A DNA stretch of 64,000 nucleotides from Sulfuritalea sp. (GTDB taxonomy: Bacteria > Pseudomonadota > Gammaproteobacteria > Burkholderiales > Rhodocyclaceae): positions 1 through 64,000 of the forward strand of contig JADJFK010000002.1 in the NCBI GenBank assembly GCA_016708585.1, read 5' to 3'. The position numbers and the translations under genes were made by a program. A model generated the notes under the pieces. The model was not told the DNA's origin. It made no database searches and worked only from the letters and a program-made list of their open reading frames with translations. Below are positions 1-8,059 of this stretch, one piece after another (position 1 is the first letter of the stretch; each line of letters opens with the position of its first letter).

Positions 1-46
1 AGAGATGGGGTATAACGCCCCGGCAAATTGGAAGGAGAAGCGAAAG

Positions 47-342
47 TTGAAGAAGAAACCGAAGCAAGAATACACCCGAATTCCAGGAATTGGCGGTAAA
101 GCAAAGTGAAAGGCAGGCCAGACGGCGGGGAGTAGTAGCGAAGGAACTGGGGCTGATCGAGCAGACCCTGCGCAACTGGGTCAAGGCATTTGACGCTGGC
201 AAGCTCAATGGCCCCGGAACAGAAGCCGGTCACGGCGGAGCAAGTGGAACTCTCAGAGTGCGTGCGGAGAGAACCTGCGGCTCAAGCGGGAGAACGAAAT
301 CCTAAAAAAGCGGCGGCGTACTTTGCGAGAGAAGCACTGTGA
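47..342 (+). pseudogene. IS3-family transposase OrfA, frameshifted
   Basis: A TTG start after a GAAGGAG-like ribosome site opens with the lysine-rich start usual for this family. An early frameshift near the ATTCCAGG run moves the frame into the stretch containing VVAKELGLIEQTLRNWVKAF, the helix-turn-helix that binds the element ends. A second shift near 240-260 moves it into a leucine-zipper-like tail (LRLKRENEILKKAA). An intact protein would be about 97 residues. It is not expected to be made in active form. Confidence 0.75.
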
Positions 343-1219
343 AGTACGCCTGGATCGATACGCACCGGGATGAATTTGAACTGGCGCCGATGTGCAGAAG
401 CCTGACGGTCGCGCCGGGCGGTTACCGCGCCTGGAAGGGCGGTGGCGGTCGACGCGGACACGCCTGACCGACACGCAGATGCTGGCGCTGATCCAGGCGA
501 TTCACCAGGAGTTGAAGGTGCCTACGGTAGCCCACGCATGGTGCGCGAACTGCGCGACAGAAGTTCCCGGCGAGCAAGGAACGCGTCAGGCGTCTGATGC
601 AGGAGAACGGCATCCGGGCACGCCACAAGCGACGTTTCAAGGCGACGACCGATTCGAAGCACTCGCTGCCGGTGGCGCCGAACCTGCTGACCAGGGACTT
701 CACGCCGGCGGCACCGAATCAGGTCTGGACTGCCGACGCGGCTACATCTGGACTGACGAGGGTTGGCTCTACCTGGCCGTGGTCCTCGATCTGTTCAACA
801 GGAAGTCGTCGGCTGGTCGATCAAGCCTCGAATGACGGCGGACGTCGTGATCGATGCGCTGACCATGGCGTGGTTCCGCAAGCCGGCGCCGGGTTTGATC
901 CATCACTCCGACCGGGAAGCCAGTATGCGAGCCCGCCTTTCAGGCGCGGCTGGAAGGGTACGGGATGATCTGCTCGATGAGCCGCAGGGCAATTGCTGGG
1001 ACAACGCGCCCACGGAAGCTTCTTCAACAGCCTGAAGAATGAGCGGGTGCATGGCACCCCGCTAGCAAGCGGGCGCGCCGCAGCGGAACCCGATCTGTTC
1101 GACTATATCGAACCGTTCTACAACCGAAGACGACAGCATTCCACGCTCGGCTACGCCTCGCCCTGAAGTTCCTGGACGACTGGATCAGCATTCAGCATGA
1201 GCAGCAATTGGCGGCATAA
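339..1219 (+). pseudogene. IS3-family transposase OrfB (DDE integrase), frameshifted
   Basis: The frame starts at a GTG overlapping the orfA stop, as in IS3 elements that make a fusion by programmed frameshifting. The coding signal changes frame at least four times, around 420-600, 735, 805 and 920-1010. The catalytic Asp motifs (TAD and HHSDR) and the C-terminal text (YNRRRQHSTLGYASP, then EQQLAA) are all recognisable but in different frames. This is decay beyond a single sequencing error, so the element is probably immobile. Confidence 0.8.
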
Positions 1220-1401
1220 TGCCGTTGGGTTGGAAGACGAAAAACAGAGGGCTCCGAAACTGGCTGTCGATGACCGTTAGATCTGCCAGTCATGAAAGGG
1301 GCTTTTTTGCTCCCCGTTTGCAGTTTACGTGACCAAGGAGTCACAATGTCAGGATACAGTCTGTAGCCGCCGTCCCGCCAGCGCCGTCCGCAAGGGATAC
1401 C

Positions 1402-1467
1402 GTCTCCGGCTCAGCCGGAGACATAACTTTTCCTTGGCCGCGGACCCGCCGTCCGGCAGGGTCCGCG
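1402..1467 (-). terminator. Two stacked GC-rich hairpins after monomeric icd
   Basis: Between the IS remnant and the end of the isocitrate dehydrogenase gene are a perfect 10-bp stem (GTCTCCGGCT/AGCCGGAGAC, 1402-1422) and a 9-bp stem (CGCGGACCC/GGGTCCGCG, 1439-1467). They sit 12 to 77 bases past the stop codon, where a terminator is expected. No clear U-tract follows, so termination or 3' end protection is inferred from position. The rest of 1220-1478 shows nothing else I can name. Confidence 0.4.
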
Positions 1468-1478
1468 TCACCGCGTCA

Positions 1479-3716
1479 TCAGCCCCGCGCGGCGTCCACG
1501 ATGGCGTTGAGCGTTGCGCTCGGGCGCATCACCGCCTCGGTTTTCGCCGTGTCGGGCATGTAGTAGCCGCCGATGTCCACCGCCTTGCCCTGCACCACTT
1601 TCAGCTCCTCGACGATCTTCTGCTCGTTCGCGGCCAGGGTCTTTGCCAGCGGCGCGAAATGCGCCTGCAGTTCCTTGTCCTCGGTCTGCGCGGCCAGGGC
1701 CTGCGCCCAGTAGGTGGCGAGGTAATACTGGCTGCCGCGGTTGTCCAGCTCCCCGGTGCGGGTCGAGGGGCCCTTGCGGTTGTCGAGCAGCTTGCCGGTG
1801 GCGTCGTCCAGCGTCTTCGCCAGGATCTTGGCGCGGGCGTTGCCGGTCTTGAGGCCGAGGTCTTCCAGCGACACGGCCAGCGCGAGGAATTCGCCGAGCG
1901 AATCCCAGCGCAGGTGGTTTTCCTGCACCAGTTGCTGCACGTGCTTGGGCGCCGAACCGCCGGCGCCGGTTTCGTACATGCCGCCACCGGCCATCAGCGG
2001 CACGATGGACAGCATCTTGGCGCTGGTGCCGAGTTCCATGATGGGGAACAGGTCGGTCAGGTAGTCGCGCAGGATGTTGCCGGTGGCCGAGATGGTGTCG
2101 AGGCCGCGGATCACGCGCTCCAGCGTGTAGCGCATGGCGCGCACCTGCGACATGATCTGGATGTCGAGGCCCGTGGTGTCGTGGTCCTTGAGGTAGTCCT
2201 TGACCTTCTTGATCAGCTCGTTCTCGTGCGGGCGGTAGGGGTCGAGCCAGAAGATCACCGGCATGCCGGACTGGCGCGCGCGGGTGACGGCCAGCTTGAC
2301 CCAGTCGCGGATCGGCGCGTCCTTGACCTGGCACATGCGGAAGATGTCGCCCTGCTCGACGTTCTGCGAGAGCAGTACTTCGCCGCTGGCGAGGTCGACG
2401 ATGTTGGCGACGCCGTCCTCCTGGATTTCGAAGGTCTTGTCGTGCGAGCCGTATTCCTCGGCCTGCTGCGCCATGAGGCCGACGTTGGGCACGGTGCCCA
2501 TGGTCTTCGGGTCGAAGTTGCCGTGCCATTTGCAGAAGTTGATCATCTCCTGGTAGATGCGGGCGAAGGTCGATTCCGGCATCACCGCCTTGCAGTCGTA
2601 GGGCTTGCCGTCGGCGCCCCACATCTTGCCGCCGCCGCGGATCATGGCCGGCATCGAGGCATCGACGATGACGTCGTTGGGCGAATGGAAGTTGGTGATG
2701 CCCTTGGCCGAATCCACCATCGCCAGGCGCGGGCGGTGCTCCTGGCAGGCGTGCAGGTCGCGCTCGATCTCTTCGCGCAGCGAGTCCGGCAGGGTCTTGA
2801 TCTTCTCTTCCAGGTTGACCATGCCGTTATTGACGTTGACGCCGAGTTCCTCGAACAGCTTGGCGTGCTTTTCGAAGGCGTCCTTGTAGTAGATCTTGAC
2901 GCAATGGCCGAAGACGATGGGGTGCGAGACCTTCATCATGGTCGCCTTGACGTGCAGCGAGAACAGCACGCCGGCCTGGCGGCAATCCTCCAGCTCGCGC
3001 TCGTAGAACTCGCACAGCGCCTTCTTGCTCATGAACATGCTGTCGATCACCTCGCCGGCCAGCAGGCTGAGCTTGGGCTTGAGCACGATGGTCTTGCCGC
3101 TTTTGGTGACGAGCTCCATCCTGACGTCGCGCGCGCGGTCGAGCGTCATCGACTTTTCGCCGTGGTAGAAGTCGCCGTGGTGCATGTGCGAGACGTGGGT
3201 CTGCGACCACTGCTTCCACTCGGCCATCGAATGCGGGTTCTTGCGCGCGTACTCCTTGACGGCGCGCGGCGCGCGGCGGTCGGAATTGCCCTCGCGCAGC
3301 ACCGGATTGACCGAGCTGCCGATGCACTTGCCGTAGCGGGCCTTGAGCTTCTTTTCCTCGTCGGTCTTCGGGTCTTCCGGATAGTCCGGGATCTTGTAGC
3401 CCTTGGCCTGCAGTTCGCGCACGCAGGTCATCAGCTGCGCCACCGAGGCGCTGATGTTGGGCAGCTTGATGATGTTGGTGTCCGGGTCCTGGGTCAGGCG
3501 GCCCAGTTCGGCCAGGTTGTCGGGGACTTTCTGCCCGGCGGTGAGGCACTCGGGAAATTCGGCGAGGACGCGCGCCGCGACCGAGATGTCGCAGCCGACG
3601 ACGTCGACCCCGGCCGGCGCGGTAAAGGCCTTGATGATGGGCAGGAAGGAATAGGTCGCCAGCAGCGGCGCCTCGTCGGTGAGCGTGTAGATGATCTTCG
3701 GTTTGCCTGCGGCCAT
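1479..3716 (-). CDS. icd: Isocitrate dehydrogenase [NADP+], monomeric type
   Basis: It oxidises isocitrate to 2-oxoglutarate and CO2 with NADP+ in the cytoplasm (TCA cycle). The 745-residue length and the N-terminal text KIIYTLTDEAPLLATYSFLP match the monomeric (IDH-II) family, which is unrelated in size to the dimeric enzyme of about 410 residues. I chose the ATG at 3716 because GAGGGGA lies just upstream; an upstream in-frame ATG at 3788 would add 24 unusual residues. A second, dimeric isocitrate dehydrogenase gene lies at 37233-38462 beside aceK. The monomeric form is not a known AceK substrate, so the two enzymes could be controlled separately. Confidence 0.95.
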   Translation of the reverse strand: MAAGKPKIIYTLTDEAPLLATYSFLPIIKAFTAPAGVDVVGCDISVAARVLAEFPECLTAGQKVPDNLAELGRLTQDPDTNIIKLPNISASVAQLMTCVRELQAKGYKIPDYPEDPKTDEEKKLKARYGKCIGSSVNPVLREGNSDRRAPRAVKEYARKNPHSMAEWKQWSQTHVSHMHHGDFYHGEKSMTLDRARDVRMELVTKSGKTIVLKPKLSLLAGEVIDSMFMSKKALCEFYERELEDCRQAGVLFSLHVKATMMKVSHPIVFGHCVKIYYKDAFEKHAKLFEELGVNVNNGMVNLEEKIKTLPDSLREEIERDLHACQEHRPRLAMVDSAKGITNFHSPNDVIVDASMPAMIRGGGKMWGADGKPYDCKAVMPESTFARIYQEMINFCKWHGNFDPKTMGTVPNVGLMAQQAEEYGSHDKTFEIQEDGVANIVDLASGEVLLSQNVEQGDIFRMCQVKDAPIRDWVKLAVTRARQSGMPVIFWLDPYRPHENELIKKVKDYLKDHDTTGLDIQIMSQVRAMRYTLERVIRGLDTISATGNILRDYLTDLFPIMELGTSAKMLSIVPLMAGGGMYETGAGGSAPKHVQQLVQENHLRWDSLGEFLALAVSLEDLGLKTGNARAKILAKTLDDATGKLLDNRKGPSTRTGELDNRGSQYYLATYWAQALAAQTEDKELQAHFAPLAKTLAANEQKIVEELKVVQGKAVDIGGYYMPDTAKTEAVMRPSATLNAIVDAARG

Positions 3717-3842
3717 TGCTGTCCCCTCGCTATGTTGATTGGCTTTCTCGAACGCGTCGCCGATCGATTTTGCGATTCGGCTCAACATCCATTTTAATGG
3801 CCCCTGCCGCGTTTGCGGAAAGCTTGCCGAATCCTGCGGTTT

Positions 3843-3900
3843 CGTCGGTCCGGCGAATGCCGGAATCCAGGCAGCGGGATCCCGCTGCGGCAGGAATACC
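3843..3900. repeat. REP-like double hairpin in divergent promoter region
   Basis: Between the divergent icd and S4-protein genes lie a hairpin CCGGC-gaat-GCCGG (3850-3863) followed by GGAATCCAG, and then a perfect 18-bp palindrome GCAGCGGGATCCCGCTGC (3871-3888). The CCGGCGAA...CCGGAATCCAG wording resembles short extragenic repeats common in proteobacterial genomes. Only one copy of this form was noticed in the window, so its repeat status is inferred from general knowledge. Confidence 0.45.
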
Positions 3901-3934
3901 GCGGCGACTATAATCCGCGGCTTCGGAGGATTTC

Positions 3935-4162
3935 TTGACCATTCACCGCTTCCAACTGCAAGGCGAGTTCATCGAACTGAACGTCCTCCTCAAGCTGCTG
4001 GGCCTGGCGCCGTCGGGCGGTGCGGCCAAGGGGCTGGTCGCGGGGGGTGCCGTGACGGTCGATGGCGTAACCGAAACCCGCATCCGCCGCAAGCTGCGGC
4101 CGGGCCAGTTGGTGCGTCTCGCCGGCGAGGAAATCCGCATCGAAGGCGAGGTCGTCCAATGA
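3935..4162 (+). CDS. S4-domain RNA-binding protein (YbcJ-like)
   Basis: A 75-residue protein made almost entirely of one S4 RNA-binding fold: FIELNVLLKLLGLAPSGGAAKGLVAGGAVTVDG with the typical basic helix, then ETRIRRKLRPGQLVRL. Such small S4 proteins probably bind structured RNA or ribosomes; the exact role is not established. The start is TTG with GGAGGA directly upstream. Its stop overlaps the next ATG (ATGA), so it is probably translated together with the RbgA-like GTPase, which fits a ribosome-linked role. Confidence 0.8.
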   Translation: MTIHRFQLQGEFIELNVLLKLLGLAPSGGAAKGLVAGGAVTVDGVTETRIRRKLRPGQLVRLAGEEIRIEGEVVQ

Positions 4163-5061
4163 CCATCCAGTGGTTCCCCGGCCACATGACCTCGGCGCGC
4201 AAGAAGGCGGCCGAGACCATGGCGCTGACCGACGTGGTGATCGAGGTCTGCGACGCGCGCCTGCCCGAGGCCAGCAGCAACCCGATGATCCGCGAGCTGC
4301 GCCTGCACCGCCAGCGCCCCTGCTTGAAGCTCTTGAACAAGTCCGACCTCGCCGACCCGGTAGTGACCCAGGCCTGGCTCGACTATTACAACAGCCAGCC
4401 CGGCGTCAAGGCGGTGGCGATTTCGAGCAAGAAGCCGGGCGAGGCGGCGCGCGTGCCCGGCCTGTGCAAGGGCCTGGCGCCGCACCGCAACGACGGCATC
4501 AAGCCGCTGCGCATGCTGATCATGGGCATTCCCAACGTCGGCAAGTCGACGCTGATGAACGCGCTGCTCAAGCGCCGCGTCGCCGCCGTCGGCGACGAGC
4601 CGGCGGTGACCAAGTCGCAAATGTGCATCGACCTGGGCCCGACCATGAGCATCACCGACACGCCGGGCCTGATGTGGCCCAAGATCAAACACGACAGCGA
4701 CGGCTTCATGCTGGCCGCCAGCCACGCCATCGGCCGCAATGCGGTGATCGATTCGGAAGTGGCGACCTTCCTCGCCGGGCTGCTGCTGCGCAACTACCCG
4801 GCGCTGCTGGCCGAACGCTATGGCATCGACGTCAGCGAAATGGACGGCGTCGGCGTGGTCGAGGCCGTGGCGAAGAAGCGCGGCTGCATCGTCAAGGGCC
4901 GCCGCGGCGGCGAGCTCGACCTGGAAAAGGCGGGGATGGTGCTGCTCACCGATTATCGCAGCGGCAAACTCGGCCGCATCAGCCTGGAAAGCCCCGCCAG
5001 CCGCGCCGCGATGCTGGCGGCGGACGAAACCGCGCCGGCAGCGCCGGATCAACCCTCCTGA
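4159..5061 (+). CDS. Ribosome biogenesis GTPase, RbgA/YlqF family
   Basis: A 300-residue circularly permuted GTPase. The G4 motif NKSD comes before G1 (GIPNVGKST) and G3 (DTPG), the order that defines this family. The N-terminus IQWFPGHMTSARKKA is a family hallmark. Relatives bind the large ribosomal subunit during late assembly and release on GTP hydrolysis. The start ATG overlaps the stop of the S4 protein. No frameshift or domain loss is seen. Which of the related GTPases it replaces in this organism cannot be told from sequence. Confidence 0.9.
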   Translation: MTIQWFPGHMTSARKKAAETMALTDVVIEVCDARLPEASSNPMIRELRLHRQRPCLKLLNKSDLADPVVTQAWLDYYNSQPGVKAVAISSKKPGEAARVPGLCKGLAPHRNDGIKPLRMLIMGIPNVGKSTLMNALLKRRVAAVGDEPAVTKSQMCIDLGPTMSITDTPGLMWPKIKHDSDGFMLAASHAIGRNAVIDSEVATFLAGLLLRNYPALLAERYGIDVSEMDGVGVVEAVAKKRGCIVKGRRGGELDLEKAGMVLLTDYRSGKLGRISLESPASRAAMLAADETAPAAPDQPS

Positions 5062-5071
5062 AAGGACTCCC

Positions 5072-5845
5072 ATGAGCGTCAAACAGCTTTTCGATCTGAC
5101 CGGCAAGGTCGCCCTCGTCACCGGCGGCTCGCGCGGGCTGGGCCTGCAGATGGCCGAGGCGCTCGGCGAAATGGGCGCGCGGCTCGCCATCACGGCGCGC
5201 AAGGCCGAGGAACTGGCGACCGCGAAGGCGCATCTCGAACAGCAGGGCATCGAGGTGCTGACCGTGGCGGGCGACCTGTCGCAGTTCGAGCGGATCCCCG
5301 ACCTGGTCGGCGCGGTGCTCGACCACTACGGCCGGATCGACATCCTGGTGAACAACGCCGGCGCGAGCTGGGGGGCGCCGGCCGAGGATTACCCCTTCGA
5401 GGCCTGGATGAAGGTCATCAACCTCAATGTCAACGGCATGTTCTTCCTGACCCAGGAGGTCGGTCGGCGCGCCTTCATCCCGCAACGCTCGGGCAAGGTC
5501 ATCGTCACCGCCTCGATTGCCGGGCTGCGCGGCAACCCGCCGCACATGCCGACCATCGCCTACAACGCCGCCAAGGGCGCCGACGTCAATTTCGTGCGCG
5601 CCCTGGCCGCGGAATGGGGTCGCTACAACATCAACGTCAACGCCATCTGCCCCGGCTTCTTCCCCAGCAAGATGTCCAACGGCCTGCTGCAGCAGATGGG
5701 CGACGAGATCGTCGCCCACACGCCGCTGGGCCGCCTCGGCGGCGAAGAGGACCTCAAGGGCGCGGTGGTCTATCTCGCCTCCGAGGCCTCGCGCCACGTC
5801 ACCGGCCACGCGCTGGTGGTCGACGGCGGCAGCGGAACGTACTGA
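5072..5845 (+). CDS. Short-chain dehydrogenase/reductase (SDR)
   Basis: A 257-residue classical SDR with the NAD(P)-binding TGGSRGLG motif near residue 18, NNAG in the middle and the catalytic YNAAK. It ends in the common AxxVxGHALVVDGG(SGTY) wording. It oxidises or reduces a hydroxy/keto group. The substrate is unknown, but the neighbours (MDR reductase, APH-like kinase, acyl-CoA dehydrogenase) point to an acyl-CoA intermediate. The ATG at 5072 follows AAAGGA. A copy of the dispersed 24-bp repeat starts four bases after its stop. Confidence 0.88.
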   Translation: MSVKQLFDLTGKVALVTGGSRGLGLQMAEALGEMGARLAITARKAEELATAKAHLEQQGIEVLTVAGDLSQFERIPDLVGAVLDHYGRIDILVNNAGASWGAPAEDYPFEAWMKVINLNVNGMFFLTQEVGRRAFIPQRSGKVIVTASIAGLRGNPPHMPTIAYNAAKGADVNFVRALAAEWGRYNINVNAICPGFFPSKMSNGLLQQMGDEIVAHTPLGRLGGEEDLKGAVVYLASEASRHVTGHALVVDGGSGTY

Positions 5846-5848
5846 GCC

Positions 5849-5872
5849 GCCGTGTCGCCAGCGCCGACTTTT
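5849..5872 (-). repeat. Dispersed 24-bp repeat, copy 1
   Basis: Reverse-strand copy of the AAAGTCGGCGCCGGCGACAC family, with T in place of one C in the core. It begins four bases after the SDR stop codon. Confidence 0.8.
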
Positions 5873-5904
5873 GCAGCCCAGTTGATCCCGGGAGGTCCTC
5901 CATC

Positions 5905-6900
5905 ATGAAAAAGAACCAGAAAATCGTCCTCGCCAGCCGCCCCGCCGCCTGGGTCGAGGAAAGCAATTTCCGCCTTGAGGAAGATGACATCCCGCAACCG
6001 GGTATCAACCAGGTGCTGGTTCGCAACCACTGGCTCTCGCTCGACCCCTACATGCGCGGCCGCATGGCGGACGCCAGGTCCTACGCCAAACCGGTGGCCA
6101 TCGGCGAAGTGATGATCGGCGGCACCGCCGGGGAAGTCGTGCAGTCGAATCATCCGGACTTCGCCCCCGGCGACAAGGTGGTCGGCGCGCTGGGCTGGCA
6201 GCTGTTCGGTGTTGCCGACGGCGGCGCGCTGCAAAAGGTCGATCCCAGTGTCATCCATCTGTCGGCCTGGCTGGGCCCGGTCGGCATGCCCGGCGTCACG
6301 GCCTGGATCGGCCTGTTCGATATCTGCGCGCCCAAGCCGGGCGACACCGTGGTGGTCACGGCGGCCTCGGGCGCCGTTGGCAGCGTCGTCGGCCAACTGG
6401 CGAAAATCCACGGCGCGCGCGCCATCGGCATTGCCGGCGGCGCGGACAAGTGCCGCTATGTGACGGAGGAACTCGGCTTCGCCGCCTGCATCGACTACAA
6501 GGCCGGCAAGCTGCGCGACGACCTGAAAGCCGTCGCGCCCGGAGGCATCGACTGCCTGTTCGAAAATGTCGGCGGTGAAATCTTCGATACCCTGCTGACG
6601 CAGATGAAGCCTTTCTCGCGCATCGCGCTGTGCGGCCTGGTATCGCAGTACAACTCGGCGCCCTGGCCGATGCAGAACATCAGCGCCGTGTTGATGAATC
6701 GCATCATGATGCAGGGCTTCATCGTCACGGACGACATGAGCCGCTGGCCGCCGGCGCTGAAGGAACTGGTCGGCCACGTCGCTTCCGGGCGCATCAAGTA
6801 TCGCGAGAGCATCGCCGAGGGCCTCGCCGCCGCCCCGGCCGCGCTTATCAGCCTGTTGAAGGGCGGCAACTTCGGCAAGCAGTTGGTAAAGCTCGTCTAA
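5905..6900 (+). CDS. Zinc-free MDR-family NADP-dependent oxidoreductase
   Basis: A 331-residue medium-chain reductase of the prostaglandin-reductase / CurA type. It has the N-terminal LSLDPYMRGRM motif and a Rossmann glycine motif within VVVTAASGAVGSVVGQLAK. No structural zinc-binding cysteines are visible. Relatives reduce the double bond of alpha,beta-unsaturated ketones or aldehydes with NADPH. The ATG at 5905 has a strong GGAGGT site. It lies between the SDR and the APH-like gene in one orientation, with only six bases to the latter, so an operon is likely. The true substrate is not known. Confidence 0.88.
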   Translation: MKKNQKIVLASRPAAWVEESNFRLEEDDIPQPGINQVLVRNHWLSLDPYMRGRMADARSYAKPVAIGEVMIGGTAGEVVQSNHPDFAPGDKVVGALGWQLFGVADGGALQKVDPSVIHLSAWLGPVGMPGVTAWIGLFDICAPKPGDTVVVTAASGAVGSVVGQLAKIHGARAIGIAGGADKCRYVTEELGFAACIDYKAGKLRDDLKAVAPGGIDCLFENVGGEIFDTLLTQMKPFSRIALCGLVSQYNSAPWPMQNISAVLMNRIMMQGFIVTDDMSRWPPALKELVGHVASGRIKYRESIAEGLAAAPAALISLLKGGNFGKQLVKLV

Positions 6901-6906
6901 CCTGAA

Positions 6907-7974
6907 ATGACCGACACGTTCACCGGCACCCATCCCGTAACCGAACAGGACGCCTTCGACACGGATCGCCTCGCGGTTTGGATGACGGCGCACGTCGAGG
7001 GTTTTTCCGGCACGCTGCAGGTCGAGAAGTTCAGGGGCGGCCAGTCCAACCCGACCTACCTGCTGACCGCCAGCAGCCGCAAGTACGTGCTGCGCAGGAA
7101 GCCGCCCGGCAAGCTGCTGCCCAGCGCCCACGCCGTGGACCGCGAATACCGGGTGATCTCGGCGCTGGCCGGCAGCGACGTGCCGGTGCCGAAGACCTGG
7201 GCGCTGTGCCAGGACGATTCCGTCATCGGCACCATGTTCTTCATCATGGACTGCGTCGACGGCCGCATCCTGTGGGATCCGTCGCTGCCGGGCATGAGCC
7301 CGGCCGAACGCGGCGCGATCTTCGACGAGATGAACCGCGTCATCGCCGCCCTGCACAGCGTCGACTACGCTGCCGTCGGGCTGGCCGATTACGGCAGGCC
7401 GGGCAGCTACTTCGCGCGCCAGATCGATCGCTGGAGCAGGCAGTACCGCGCCTCCGAAACGGAAAGGATCGAGGCCATGGACCAGTTGATGGACTGGCTG
7501 CCGCGGAACATCCCGCCCGGCGACGAGACCTCCATCGTGCATGGCGACTTCCGGCTGGACAACACGGTGTTCCATCCCACCGAGCCGCGCATGCTGGCGG
7601 TGCTCGACTGGGAACTGTCCACCCTGGGCCATCCACTGGCCGACTTCGCCTATCACTGCATGGGCTGGCGCCTGTCGCCGGGACAGTTCCGCGGCCTGGT
7701 CGGCTGCGACCTCGCCGCGCTGGGCATTCCGTCCGAGGCCGAGTACGTCGCCGCCTACTGCAAGCGCACCGGCCGCGCGCCGATCCCGCCGCGTGACTGG
7801 GAGTTCTACATGGCGTTCAACATGTTTCGCCTGGCCGGCATCCTGCAGGGCATCATGGCGCGCGCCCTGCAGGGCAATGCGTCGAGCGCGGACGCCGTCG
7901 AAGCCGGCAAGCGCGCCCGGCCGCTGGCCGAGGCAGCCTGGCGCCAGGTCGAGCGTTTGCTCGCCGATCACTGA
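6907..7974 (+). CDS. APH-family phosphotransferase (ACAD10/11 or LvaA-like kinase)
   Basis: A 355-residue aminoglycoside-phosphotransferase-fold protein. The catalytic loop reads HGDFRLDN and the metal-binding motif LDWELSTLGHPLADFAYH, the wording of the branch found next to, or fused to, acyl-CoA dehydrogenases (human ACAD10/11, Pseudomonas LvaA). LvaA phosphorylates a 4-hydroxyacyl-CoA in levulinate catabolism. Here the next gene encodes such a dehydrogenase, so a hydroxyacyl-CoA kinase is a better guess than antibiotic resistance. The assignment of substrate is inference. Confidence 0.85.
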   Translation: MTDTFTGTHPVTEQDAFDTDRLAVWMTAHVEGFSGTLQVEKFRGGQSNPTYLLTASSRKYVLRRKPPGKLLPSAHAVDREYRVISALAGSDVPVPKTWALCQDDSVIGTMFFIMDCVDGRILWDPSLPGMSPAERGAIFDEMNRVIAALHSVDYAAVGLADYGRPGSYFARQIDRWSRQYRASETERIEAMDQLMDWLPRNIPPGDETSIVHGDFRLDNTVFHPTEPRMLAVLDWELSTLGHPLADFAYHCMGWRLSPGQFRGLVGCDLAALGIPSEAEYVAAYCKRTGRAPIPPRDWEFYMAFNMFRLAGILQGIMARALQGNASSADAVEAGKRARPLAEAAWRQVERLLADH

Positions 7975-8059
7975 CCTCATTGGACGGCTCGCTGCGCTCG
8001 AAAATTGGAAACACGCCCTCGCATAGGTCACGTTAAACATCACTACACAAGGACACACC

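Larger units (their letters stand above)
1..1219 (+). mobile_element. Decayed IS3-family insertion sequence, left end outside the window
   Basis: Two overlapping reading frames in the IS3 arrangement (orfA, then orfB starting just before the orfA stop) fill the first 1.2 kb, but both are broken by several single-base shifts. The conserved integrase-core wording can be followed from frame to frame, for example VWTAD, then YIWTDEGWLYLAVVLDLFNR, then GLIHHSDR, then NCWDNAPTE. The left inverted repeat is not in the window and I could not fix the right one; the element probably ends soon after the orfB stop. It lies downstream of a convergent isocitrate dehydrogenase gene, so it interrupts no visible gene. 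Confidence 0.85.

Noticed and set aside
1329..3797. An 822-codon open frame opposite monomeric icd, and similar long frames opposite other genes (for example 5770-8061)
   Set aside because: They are mirror frames of clear genes in GC-rich DNA, without ribosome sites or recognisable domains.
6907..7974. Aminoglycoside resistance gene
   Set aside because: The APH fold is present, but the sequence type and the neighbouring acyl-CoA dehydrogenase fit hydroxyacyl-CoA kinases.
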